From assembly GCA_020631815.1 (NCBI GenBank), contig JACKGW010000003.1, positions 186,001 through 250,000 of the forward strand: DNA of 64,000 bases. The letters are read 5' to 3'. The first letter of the stretch is position 1; each line of letters opens with the position of its first letter. This DNA comes from Planctomycetota bacterium (GTDB taxonomy: Bacteria; Planctomycetota; PLA2; JAEUHO01). The position numbers were made by a program, and so were the translations under genes. This document shows positions 34,371 through 44,596 of this stretch, piece after piece. The notes beneath the pieces were generated by a model, which was not told the DNA's origin, made no database searches, and saw only the letters and a program-made list of their open reading frames with translations.

Positions 34371-35497
34371 GATCGGTCTCGCTGGTCGCCGTTCTGGCGG
34401 TGCTCGCGCACCAGGTCCTCGAACGCGCGCCGGGCCGGGCCCGGCTCGGTGCCCTCGACGTCACGAAGCGCCTCGAGCGCGCGCTTGAGCTTGCGGCTCG
34501 GCTTCTTCGGGACGTCGTACTGGATGCGTGCCCACACATGGCCACGGCCGCCTTGCTGGAAGCGGGGCAGGCCCCCCCCGCGCACGCGCACGGTCGCACC
34601 CGGCGGCGTGGCGGGATCCAGGTCCACCTGCACGGTGCCGTCGAGCGTGGGCACTTCCACTTGGCCGCCCAGCCATGCCTTGGACACCGGCACGGGGACG
34701 TCCACGAGGAGATCCGCCGGGTCGTCGCTGGAACGACGGAACAGGGGATGGGGACCGACGTGCAGGCGCACGTGGAGGTCGCCCGGCGGGGCGCCACGGA
34801 CGCCCGGCTCGCCCTCGCCTGGGATGCGCAGCGTCGCACCGTCGTAGATGCCCTGCGGGATGCGCACCTCGATGTCACGCCGACCCGGGACCTTGCCCTC
34901 GCCGCGGCATGTCGTGCACGGCTTGGTCACGCGCCGACCCTCGCCGCCGCAGTGCGGGCAGACCTCGCGCATGGCGAAGAAGCCCGTGTTGCGCAGGATC
35001 GCGCCTTGGCCGTCGCATGTCGTGCAGCGCTCGGGCGCACGCCCGTCGGCAGAACCCGACGACTTGCACGTCTCGCACGGCACCAGGCGCTTGAGCGAGA
35101 TCGTGCGCTCGGCACCCTGGGCGACGTCCCCGAAGGGGACCTCGATGTCGATACGTAGGCTCGAGCCGCGCGGCGTGCCCCCGACCGCACGTCCGCCGAA
35201 CAGCTGCTCGAACAAGTCGCCGAAGCTGCTGAAGACGGACGCGGCGTCCCGGAAGCCGCCGTGGCGCACGCCTTCGTGCCCGAACTGGTCGTAGCGTGCG
35301 CGGCGATCCGGGTCGGAGAGGACCTCGTAGGCCTCGGACGCTTCCTTGAAGCGTTCCTCGGCCTCGGCGTCACCGGGCTTCTTGTCGGGATGGTTTTCGA
35401 GCGCCAAGCGACGGTAGGCGCGCTTCAGGTCTGCCTCGCCGGCATCGCGGGGGACGCCGAGGACTTCGTAGTAGTCGCGCTTGGTCACGTCCGCCAC
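34367..35497 (-). CDS. dnaJ: Chaperone protein DnaJ
   Basis: 376-residue class I J-protein. J domain 7-72 with His36-Pro37-Asp38, then a short Gly/Phe region. A cysteine-rich zinc domain follows with four CxxC units: CETCKSSG (degenerate, lacking the last glycines), CTTCDGQG, CPHCGGEG and CTTCRGEG. The C-terminal substrate-binding domains end the protein. It recruits clients to DnaK and stimulates its ATPase. Located 24 nt after groEL, so probably co-transcribed. Confidence 0.96.
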   Translation of the reverse strand: MADVTKRDYYEVLGVPRDAGEADLKRAYRRLALENHPDKKPGDAEAEERFKEASEAYEVLSDPDRRARYDQFGHEGVRHGGFRDAASVFSSFGDLFEQLFGGRAVGGTPRGSSLRIDIEVPFGDVAQGAERTISLKRLVPCETCKSSGSADGRAPERCTTCDGQGAILRNTGFFAMREVCPHCGGEGRRVTKPCTTCRGEGKVPGRRDIEVRIPQGIYDGATLRIPGEGEPGVRGAPPGDLHVRLHVGPHPLFRRSSDDPADLLVDVPVPVSKAWLGGQVEVPTLDGTVQVDLDPATPPGATVRVRGGGLPRFQQGGRGHVWARIQYDVPKKPSRKLKRALEALRDVEGTEPGPARRAFEDLVREHRQNGDQRDRS

Positions 35498-35521
35498 GTC
35501 GAGATCTAGCGTACCCCCCGA

Positions 35522-37129
35522 TCAGAGATCCGCGCCGGCGGCGGCCGACTTCTCGTCCTTGAGGTCCGTGATCAGGGTCTCGGTGGTGAGGATCATCGCG
35601 GCGATCGACGCTGCGTGCTGCAGCCCCGAGCGCACGACCTTGGCCGGGTCGATGATGCCTTCCTTGACCATGTCGACGATCTGGCCGGAACGGGCATCCC
35701 AGCCCTTGTTCCCGCCGGCGCGACGCACGTCGTCCACGATGACCGCACCCTCTTCACCGGCGTTGGCCGCCAGCTGGCGCAGTGGCGCCTCGATGGCGCG
35801 ACGCACGATGGCCACGCCCGTCTTCTCGTCGTCGCCCTTGACGCGCAGGCTCTCCAGCACGTCCAGGCAACGGATGAGCGACGTGCCGCCGCCGGGGACG
35901 ATGCCCTCCTCGACGGCCGCGCGCGTGGCGTTGAGCGCGTCTTCGACGCGGTACTTCTTCTCCTTGAGCGCGGCCTCGGTCGGCGCACCGACCTTGATCA
36001 CCGCGACGCCACCCTGCAGCTTGGCAAGACGCTCCTGCAGCTTCTCGCGGTCGTAGTCCGAGGTGGACTGCTCGACCTGCGAACGGATCTGCTCGATGCG
36101 CGACGTCAGCTCCTTCTTGGAGCCGGCGCCCTCGCTGATCGTCGTGGTGTCCTTGGTGACGACGACCTTCTTGCAGCGGCCCAGATGCTGGACGCCGATG
36201 TTCTCGAGCTTGAGACCGAGGTCCTCGCTGACGAACGTGCCGCCCGTGAGGACGGCCATGTCCTGCAACATCGCCTTGCGGCGGTCGCCGAAGCCGGGGG
36301 CCTTGACGGCGCAGACCTTGAGCACGCCGCGCAGGCGGTTGACGACGAGGGCCGCGAGCACCTCGCCCTCGATGTCCTCGGCCACGATCAAGAGCGAGCG
36401 GCCGCCGTGGGCCACGGCCTCGAGCGCGGGAATCAGCTCGCGCAGGTTGGACAGCTTCTTTTCGTAGAGCAGGACGTAGGCGTCCTCGAGCACGCACGAG
36501 AGGTTCTTCGTGTCGGTGATGAAGTAGGGCGACAGGAAGCCCTTGTCGAACTGCATGCCGTCGACGAAGTCGAGGACCGTCTCGGTGGACTTGCCCTCTT
36601 CGACGGTGATCACGCCGTCCGGACCGACCTTCTCGACGGCGTCGGCCAGCAGGTTGCCGATCTCGACGTCGTGGTTGGCCGAGATCGTGGCCACGGCGGC
36701 CTTCTGCTCGCGCGTGGTCACCTTCTTGGCGATGCCGGCGATGTTCTCGACGACCGTGGCGACGGCCTTGTCGATGCCGCGCTTGAGCGCGATCGGCTCG
36801 GCGCCCGACGAGACGGCCTTGAGGCCCTCGCGCAGGATCGCGTCGGCCAGCACGGTCGCCGACGTCGTGCCGTCACCGGCCACGTCGTTGGTCTTCTGCG
36901 CGGCTTCGGTGACGAGCTTGGCACCCATGTTCTCGAAGGGGTCCTCGAGCGAGACCTCCTTGGCCACGGTGACGCCGTCCTTGGTGACCACCGGGCCGCC
37001 GAAGGACTTCTGGGCGATGACGTTGCGACCCGCCGGGCCCAAGGTGACGCGAACGGCGTCGGCGAGCTTGCGCACGCCCGCCGCGATGCGCTGACGAGCC
37101 TCGGCGTCGTAGAGGTACTGCTTGGCCAT
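35522..37129 (-). CDS. groEL: Chaperonin GroEL, copy 1
   Basis: 535 residues, complete equatorial, intermediate and apical domains. ATP-site motifs DVAGDGTTSATVLA and LGPAGRNVIAQK, and apical YFITDTKNLSCVLEDAYVLL, are visible. It ends DEKSAAAGADL and lacks the GGM-rich tail. The ATG (MAKQYLYD) at 37129 is the family start; the open frame upstream is shadow. Sequence identity to copy 2 is clearly partial, so the two are old paralogs. Gap to groES 131 bp. Confidence 0.96.
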   Translation of the reverse strand: MAKQYLYDAEARQRIAAGVRKLADAVRVTLGPAGRNVIAQKSFGGPVVTKDGVTVAKEVSLEDPFENMGAKLVTEAAQKTNDVAGDGTTSATVLADAILREGLKAVSSGAEPIALKRGIDKAVATVVENIAGIAKKVTTREQKAAVATISANHDVEIGNLLADAVEKVGPDGVITVEEGKSTETVLDFVDGMQFDKGFLSPYFITDTKNLSCVLEDAYVLLYEKKLSNLRELIPALEAVAHGGRSLLIVAEDIEGEVLAALVVNRLRGVLKVCAVKAPGFGDRRKAMLQDMAVLTGGTFVSEDLGLKLENIGVQHLGRCKKVVVTKDTTTISEGAGSKKELTSRIEQIRSQVEQSTSDYDREKLQERLAKLQGGVAVIKVGAPTEAALKEKKYRVEDALNATRAAVEEGIVPGGGTSLIRCLDVLESLRVKGDDEKTGVAIVRRAIEAPLRQLAANAGEEGAVIVDDVRRAGGNKGWDARSGQIVDMVKEGIIDPAKVVRSGLQHAASIAAMILTTETLITDLKDEKSAAAGADL

Positions 37130-37260
37130 CTCGGCACTCTCCGTGAAGGGGCGCACCGCCCATGTGCGGGCGAGGCGGAACCGGGGACGGCGTCCTGGGG
37201 GATGCGGACCGCGCGGCGCCGGACGCGGGCGCCACGCGGTGGGATCGACCGACGCGAACG

Positions 37261-37548
37261 TCAGTCGAGGACGGCGAGAACCTCGCTCTCGCGGAGGATC
37301 TTCAGCTCCTCGCCGTTCCACTTGATCTCGGTACCGCTGTACTTGCCGTAGAGCACGTGGTCACCGACCTTGAGCGCGGGCGCGATGCGCTCGCCCTTGT
37401 CGGTGAGACGGCCCTCGCCCACCGCCATGACGGTGGCGCGCTGGGGCTTCTCCTTGGCGCTGTCGGGCAGCAGGATGCCGCCGGCCGTCTTCTCTTCGGC
37501 CTCGAGCGGCTTGACGACGACGCGGTCGTCCAGGGGACGGATGGCCAT
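37261..37548 (-). CDS. groES: Co-chaperonin GroES
   Basis: 95 residues, standard length. IRPLDDRVVVKPLEAEEKTAGGILLPD includes the mobile loop that docks on GroEL; VGDHVLYGKYSGTEIKWNGEELKIL forms the second half. It lies between two groEL genes and is the only groES in the window, so it may serve both. 29 bp separate it from groEL2. Confidence 0.97.
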   Translation of the reverse strand: MAIRPLDDRVVVKPLEAEEKTAGGILLPDSAKEKPQRATVMAVGEGRLTDKGERIAPALKVGDHVLYGKYSGTEIKWNGEELKILRESEVLAVLD

Positions 37549-37577
37549 GCGAATTCTCCTCGCGAGCGCGCCGGCGC

Positions 37578-39206
<1,629 letters not shown>

Positions 39207-39567
39207 GGGGCGAGGTCTCCTTCAGCGCGGCCGCTCGAGCAGCGGGCCAGGCCGGTACGCAGAGGGCCCCCCGCCGCTTCGGGAGGCCGCCCCGCACCTT
39301 GCCAAGGGCGTGCCGGGCGCCGGCATGAGGGCGCAAACCGTTCAAGGACAACGGGTTGCGGCCACGGTCCGCTGCGGAGCCGGCGACTGGCGCTGCCAAG
39401 CTGTCAGGGGCCACTCGAACCCACCACAGAGGGGTGACAAAGTGACAAGAGGATGCTGCGCTGCGCGGCGGGGCCCGCTGGCCCGGGCTTAAGGGACGGG
39501 GCACGGGGCGGTAGCGTGGTGCGGTTCGTCGGGCGCGCCCCCCAGACGCCGCGACGCGGAGACCAGG
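39207..39567. promoter_or_regulatory. Divergent regulatory region with inverted repeat upstream of groEL2
   Basis: 361 bp between groEL2 (minus) and the thioredoxin-like lipoprotein (plus), without a gene. At 39332-39360 there is an 11-bp inverted repeat with a 7-bp spacer (CGCAAACCGTT - CAAGGAC - AACGGGTTGCG, 10 of 11 positions pairing), centred about 140 bp from groEL2. A tandem GTGACA-AA-GTGACA lies at 39434-39447. No canonical CIRCE sequence is present. A role as heat-shock operator is inference. Confidence 0.4.
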
Positions 39568-41052
39568 ATGCGATTGCGACCCGTGCTGGCCTTCCTGGCC
39601 ACGCCGCTGGCCCTGCTGGGCGCCTGTCGTGGCTCCCCTACGCCGCTGCCGCCGCCCCCCGTCGCGGCGTTCGGCAACGAGTACGCCGCGCTGGACGACA
39701 ACCCGTGGGAGCCGGGCGTCACGTCGTACGGCGGCGTCGGTGCAGCCCCAGGCGGAACGGGCATGATCGCGACCCCGGCACCCAGCGCCACCTACCCGGA
39801 CAGCACCGGGTTTGCCGGCACGACCTACGTCTCCCCCTCGGGCACGCCCGTCGAGGTCCCCTACCGCGTGGCCGACGGCGCGTACGTGGCCGAAGCGCCC
39901 TCGGACGTGTTCGCTGGCCCCGGCACGACCTACGCGTCGCCTGATGCCTACACGTCGCCTGATGCCTACGCATCGTCGCAGCCGATGACGTCGTCGCCGC
40001 CGTACGTCGACCCCGCTGCTCCCGTGGCGATGCAGCGGGTTCCCGCCTACGAGGAGCGGCCGTGGCGCTGGCACACGAGCTTCACCGCCGCGCAAGAAGA
40101 CGCGCGCGCCCAGGGCAAGCTGATCCTGGTCGTTGCCTCCAACCCGGGCTGTCACCTCTGCGAGGAGTTCCGCACGAGCGTCGTGCCCGCACGGATGCGC
40201 GAGGTCGCCTCGATCGCCGTGGGGTATGCCTACATGGCGAACGCGCCGGAGCGTCCGGACCTGCACCGCTTCCTCTACGGCAGCCTGCCGGGTGCCCAGC
40301 TGATGCCGCTGGTCGGCTTCCTCGACGCCGAGATGGGCTGGGTCCACGGCTTCTGGGGCCGCCGCACGCCGGCCCAGCTCTCGGGCGACGTGGCCCAGGT
40401 ACGCGGGTTTGCCCCGCGCATCCAGAACCCCTGGATCGACGTCCCGGTCGCCCAGCCCACGCCCGCCCAGCCGCAGCCTGGTCAGGTCTGGCCGCACGAG
40501 GACGTCGGCCCGACACGGCCCGTGGAGACGTTCCCGGCCACGCCCGGGCCGACGATGCCCGAGAGCACGGTGACCCCCGAGCCGGCTTGGCCGGCGCCCG
40601 TGGCCTCCACAGGACCGGGACCGAGCGTCGAAGCGCCTCCGGGCGGACGCGGGGCCGGCGGCATGCCGTCGGACCCGCCGGGCTTCAATCCCCTGCCGCC
40701 GCCCGTCGCCCCCGGCGCGCTGCTGCCCACGTCGCTCGTGCGTGGCGAAGCGGGGCCTGAGCTGCCCGCGGCGCTGTCGGCCGATGCGGGCCCGTGGGGA
40801 CGTCAGCAGCTGCTGGCCGCCTACGCGCAGATCCGCGGCAGGCGCTACCCCGCGGCGCAGGACACGCTGCGCGGCATCTCCGAGCGCATGCCGGGCTCGG
40901 CCACCGCACGCGAGGCTGCCAAGGGCGGCGTCGCCATCTACAACGCCAAGCGCATGGACCAGGCGGCGAGCGCGTCGGAGCGTGAGCGCTTCCGCGAGCG
41001 CGCCGAGCGCGACCTCGCCGGGACGATCTGGAGCGGCCTCTTCGGCTCCTGA
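39568..41052 (+). CDS. Thioredoxin-like lipoprotein with Pro-rich linkers
   Basis: 494 residues. Lipoprotein signal ends LALLGAC (Cys20). A low-complexity Pro/Thr/Tyr/Ser region to about 160 includes the tandem SPDAYTSPDAYAS. Then comes a thioredoxin-like domain with a CHLC active site at Cys195/Cys198 (KLILVVASNPGCHLCEEF). After a second Pro-rich linker (about 300-410), a C-terminal helical domain (GRRYPAAQDTLRGISERMPGSA) may be TPR-like. Probably a periplasmic redox or cytochrome-type protein; partner unknown. It resembles the next gene in plan. Confidence 0.75.
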   Translation: MRLRPVLAFLATPLALLGACRGSPTPLPPPPVAAFGNEYAALDDNPWEPGVTSYGGVGAAPGGTGMIATPAPSATYPDSTGFAGTTYVSPSGTPVEVPYRVADGAYVAEAPSDVFAGPGTTYASPDAYTSPDAYASSQPMTSSPPYVDPAAPVAMQRVPAYEERPWRWHTSFTAAQEDARAQGKLILVVASNPGCHLCEEFRTSVVPARMREVASIAVGYAYMANAPERPDLHRFLYGSLPGAQLMPLVGFLDAEMGWVHGFWGRRTPAQLSGDVAQVRGFAPRIQNPWIDVPVAQPTPAQPQPGQVWPHEDVGPTRPVETFPATPGPTMPESTVTPEPAWPAPVASTGPGPSVEAPPGGRGAGGMPSDPPGFNPLPPPVAPGALLPTSLVRGEAGPELPAALSADAGPWGRQQLLAAYAQIRGRRYPAAQDTLRGISERMPGSATAREAAKGGVAIYNAKRMDQAASASERERFRERAERDLAGTIWSGLFGS

Positions 41053-41172
41053 CGCATCTCGGTCCTTTTCGCTGGGGCAGCCGCCGGTAGTGTAGGAGTG
41101 GCGGTTGCACCCCCAGGTCTTGTGGCCGCCATCGCATCGCACCCCCGTGCTGGGCGTGCGCGGGAGGGTCGC

Positions 41173-42729
41173 ATGGCGGGACGGCGAGCTGCGTCGTGGA
41201 GCTTCGGGGTCGTCGTGCTGGCGAGCCTGCTCCTGGGCCTCGGTGCGCGCGATGCGCAGGCCCGCGGCGGCCACCCCCACTTCGACGACGGCAACACGCT
41301 CGACTGGCTGCACGACCTCGAGTCGGCCAAGCATCGCGCACGTGCCGAGCACAAGTTCATCTTCGTCGAGCTCGGCAAGCCGGGCTGCGGCAACTGCCGC
41401 GATCTCGTGACGCGGCTCGTGCCCAAGCCCGGCTTCCGCGAGCGCTTGCAGCGCATTGCCGTCGGCTTGGCCATCGACGCGCGCTTCCCCGAAGCCCGCG
41501 TGCAGCGCATCTTCCAACGCTGGGTCCCCGCCTCGCAGCTGCGCAAGCTGCCCTGGGCCGGCTTCCTCGACGAGGAAGGCCGCTGGATCACGGGGTGGGG
41601 TGGGCGCATCGGCGACGAGCAGTACGACGCGTTCCTCGCACGCGCGGAGTACGTGTTCGCCGTCGCCGAGCGCAAGCGTCGCGGCCTCTCCGACGACGAC
41701 GTCGCTCTCGAACCTCACGACGCGGCTCCCCTCGCCCACGCGGACACGGTGCCGCCCGATCCGGAGCACCCCATGCTCGACGACGAGCAGCGCGCGAAGC
41801 GCAAGACGCTGCTCAGCACCGAGGACGGCATCGGCATCTGCGTGGGTGGGCACTGTGGTGGCACCAGCACGAAGGCGCGCGCCCCCACGTGTGGACCGGA
41901 CGGGTGCGACGCGCCGTCCGCGCTGTTGGACGGGCCGGTCGTGTTCGACGACCAAGAGGACGAGCTGTCACCCGACGCCTTGCTCGCCGACCTTCCCGGC
42001 AGCGACGCGCCGCCCGAGCTGCGTACGTGGTCGCAGGGTGAGCTCCTCGGCGGCCCGCTCGGTCGCACGACGTACGTGGCGCCCGTTCCGGGCGACGACG
42101 TAGCCCCGCTGCGCGATCTCGGCCCACGCCCCACGCGTGCGCCGCGCCCCGCGCCGGACTGCGCCGTACCCGGCCGGCTCCCACCGCCCGAGGTGCGTCG
42201 TGTCGATGGCTGGCGCGTTCACGCGGGCGAGGCGCCCGCCGCGCTGGCTGATGCGCACGAGCCCTTTTCCGCGCCGGAAGTGGAGCTCTACGGCAGCCCG
42301 GACGGTGACCAGTCGGCCAACAAGCCGACGGCGATCCCCGTCGGCAAGCCGATCACGGACGCACCCCCGACCTTGGCGCGTGTCGCCACGGAGCCTGGGC
42401 ACGTCGCCGGCGAGATTCGCGCGGTCCGCATGACGGTCGAGCCGGAACCCGACCTCGACCCGCTGGCCCCGTGGGCCGAAGCGCGCATCCTGGAGGCCTT
42501 CGCGGCTGCGCAGGCCGGGCGCCTCGACGACGCGCGCATCTCGCTGGGCGCCGTCACCAGCCGGCCCGGCGCCCAGGCCATGGCCGAGGACGCCCGACGC
42601 GGCCTCGAAGCGCTGAAAGACCTCGGCGAAATCTCGCAGATGCGCCCCTCGAGCCCGATTCGCTCGTACCTCCTGGGCAAGGCGCGCGACAGCTACCGCG
42701 GCAGCCGCTGGGCCGAGCTCTTCCGGTAG
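41173..42729 (+). CDS. Exported thioredoxin-like protein, paralog of preceding gene
   Basis: 518 residues from the ATG at 41173, preceded by GGGAGGG. Signal or anchor is SFGVVVLASLLLGLGARDAQA. The thioredoxin-like domain has CGNC at Cys72/Cys75 in HKFIFVELGKPGCGNC. A long Pro/Asp-rich linker contains a cysteine cluster (ICVGGHCGG, then PTCGPDGCD). The C-terminal helical unit (ARILEAFAAAQAGRLDDARI and SPIRSYLLGKARDSYRG) parallels the end of the preceding protein. Redox role likely, substrate unknown. Confidence 0.75.
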   Translation: MAGRRAASWSFGVVVLASLLLGLGARDAQARGGHPHFDDGNTLDWLHDLESAKHRARAEHKFIFVELGKPGCGNCRDLVTRLVPKPGFRERLQRIAVGLAIDARFPEARVQRIFQRWVPASQLRKLPWAGFLDEEGRWITGWGGRIGDEQYDAFLARAEYVFAVAERKRRGLSDDDVALEPHDAAPLAHADTVPPDPEHPMLDDEQRAKRKTLLSTEDGIGICVGGHCGGTSTKARAPTCGPDGCDAPSALLDGPVVFDDQEDELSPDALLADLPGSDAPPELRTWSQGELLGGPLGRTTYVAPVPGDDVAPLRDLGPRPTRAPRPAPDCAVPGRLPPPEVRRVDGWRVHAGEAPAALADAHEPFSAPEVELYGSPDGDQSANKPTAIPVGKPITDAPPTLARVATEPGHVAGEIRAVRMTVEPEPDLDPLAPWAEARILEAFAAAQAGRLDDARISLGAVTSRPGAQAMAEDARRGLEALKDLGEISQMRPSSPIRSYLLGKARDSYRGSRWAELFR

Positions 42730-42791
42730 CCGCGCCGCGCTCGGCTGCCGCGACGCAACGGGGCCGGCCCACCATGGCGTAGGCTTGGTCC

Positions 42792-44588
42792 ATGTCCCGC
42801 CCTCGCCTGCGCCTCCGCCGCACGCTCGTGCTCCTGCTCCTGCTGCTCTTGCTCGCCCTGCTGCTCGAGCTCAACCGCTGGCTGCCCGGCACCTGGCCTG
42901 GCGGCGGCGGCAGCGGCTGGGAAGCTCGCGCGCTCCCGGCGGCCGAGCGCCGCGACGATCACCCCAAGCGGGACGACGAGACGGCGGATCCCGATGTCGG
43001 CGTGGCCCGCCCCACCGAAGCCGATCGCCCGCTTCCGCTTCCCACCTTGGCACCCGTCAGCGTGCTCGTGCTCTCGGCCGACGGCACGCCGGCGACCGAC
43101 GCGCGGCTGGGCGGTGGTGCCGGCGGTGCGATGGACGCCGTGCCGGACGCGAAGGGCTGGACCCGGCTCGAACGTCGCGACGTGGTCGCACAAGGCCTGC
43201 GCGTTCGCCACGGACAACGCGATCTGCGTCACCTCGGCGCGGGCGCGGCGGGCACGCCCGCGGGTACGGGCCCGTGGATCGTGCATCTCCCCGATAGCGC
43301 GACACCACCACTCAAGAGCGCGCAGGCGCGGGACGTGAGGCTGGAGACGGCGGGCAGCGCGCTCCCCGCCGGCACGATCGTCGAGTCGGTTGGCGCAGGG
43401 GGCGACGTGCTCGAGAGCATGCGCGCGGACGCCGCCGGCAGGCTGCGCGTAGACCGGATCGATGACGTCGTGCGACTGCGCCTGAAGGACCGACCCGAGG
43501 TCGCCTCGCCTTGGGTCAGCCTGCGCGAGAGCGAGCCGTTCCACTGGCCGCTCGGCGAGGCAGCCGGCCGCGTGGTCGCCCACGTGCGCGGACTGCCCGA
43601 CAACGTCGAGGTGCGTGTGCGCCCCGCCGACAGTGAGGTCCCCGCCGAACCCGTGGAGCGCGGGCCAGACGGTGCCCTCCGCCTCTCACCCACGCGCTGG
43701 CCCGCAGGTGAGGCCGTCGAGCTGACATGGTCCACGGCCGAGGGCGTCGAGCTGACGTGGCGCACCGAGCTGCCTGCCGGCGAGCCGCTCCAAGCCGACG
43801 CACGCTTGCGGCGCGTCACGCTTGCCCTGCCCGACGGCGAGAGCGCACCCGAAGCATGGACGGCGACGGTCACGGGCTCGAGCGAGCCCGGCGCACGCGG
43901 GGATCGCGGCGGTCGTTGGACGGCGGTCACGAAGGGGCGCGGAGCGATCGACGGCGTGGTCGTGCCCGAGGGCGCACGCGACCCGATCGCCCTCGTCACG
44001 GACGGCGTGCACGCGCCACGCACGTTCGACCTCTCACCACGCACCGCGGCGCACATGCCCGTCGGGGTCGAGGGCGCGTGGCTCCAGGTGCAGACCGGCC
44101 GCGCAGGGGCGCATGTACTGGGGCGCTCCGTCGCCGATGGCCGCATGCCGCTCGAAGACCGACGCACGGCCGACGCTGCCGGTCGGGTGCGCCTCGGCCC
44201 CTTCCCGACCGGGGACGTCGAGGTCGTGGTGTGGGACGTGGGCTCCTTGACGACGACGCGGTCGGTGAGTGCCGTGTCGGGATCCCAAGACGTGCACGCC
44301 GCCTCCACCGAGCGTGCCGTACCGCTCTCCCTCCGGGTGCACACGCCGTCGGGTCTGCCGGTCGAGGGCGCCCGCGTCGTGCTCTCCGTCGACGACGGCG
44401 GAGCGCCGTTGCTGCTGCCGCCGCCACTGGACGAGCTGCGCACCGACGAGAACGGGGGCTTGGAGATCCCCGCCTACCTGCCGGAGCGCGCTCTGCGCAT
44501 CCAGGTCGAGGCACCGGGACTGAGGCCCGCGGACGTGCGACGCGTCCAACCGGGCCCGGGCGTGCACTTCATCACGCTCGTTCCCTAA
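42792..44588 (+). CDS. Membrane-anchored beta-domain protein, carboxypeptidase-regulatory-like
   Basis: 598 residues. A very hydrophobic N-terminal anchor (TLVLLLLLLLLALLLEL, about 11-27) and a charged linker are followed by repeated beta domains. The last domain (SLRVHTPSGLPVEGARVVLS, then DENGGLEIPAYLP) is a typical carboxypeptidase-regulatory-like/Ig-like fold. It resembles the product of the gene at 20210-21835 in architecture. No catalytic residues seen. The stop TAA is 8 bp from the opposing asparagine synthetase stop. Confidence 0.75.
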   Translation: MSRPRLRLRRTLVLLLLLLLLALLLELNRWLPGTWPGGGGSGWEARALPAAERRDDHPKRDDETADPDVGVARPTEADRPLPLPTLAPVSVLVLSADGTPATDARLGGGAGGAMDAVPDAKGWTRLERRDVVAQGLRVRHGQRDLRHLGAGAAGTPAGTGPWIVHLPDSATPPLKSAQARDVRLETAGSALPAGTIVESVGAGGDVLESMRADAAGRLRVDRIDDVVRLRLKDRPEVASPWVSLRESEPFHWPLGEAAGRVVAHVRGLPDNVEVRVRPADSEVPAEPVERGPDGALRLSPTRWPAGEAVELTWSTAEGVELTWRTELPAGEPLQADARLRRVTLALPDGESAPEAWTATVTGSSEPGARGDRGGRWTAVTKGRGAIDGVVVPEGARDPIALVTDGVHAPRTFDLSPRTAAHMPVGVEGAWLQVQTGRAGAHVLGRSVADGRMPLEDRRTADAAGRVRLGPFPTGDVEVVVWDVGSLTTTRSVSAVSGSQDVHAASTERAVPLSLRVHTPSGLPVEGARVVLSVDDGGAPLLLPPPLDELRTDENGGLEIPAYLPERALRIQVEAPGLRPADVRRVQPGPGVHFITLVP

Positions 44589-44596
44589 CGCGCGCG

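Noticed and set aside
40655..40675. GGCGGCATGCC-like palindrome inside the thioredoxin-like lipoprotein gene
   Set aside because: Imperfect (GGCGGCATGCCGTC) and within a coding low-complexity linker; not counted as repeat B.
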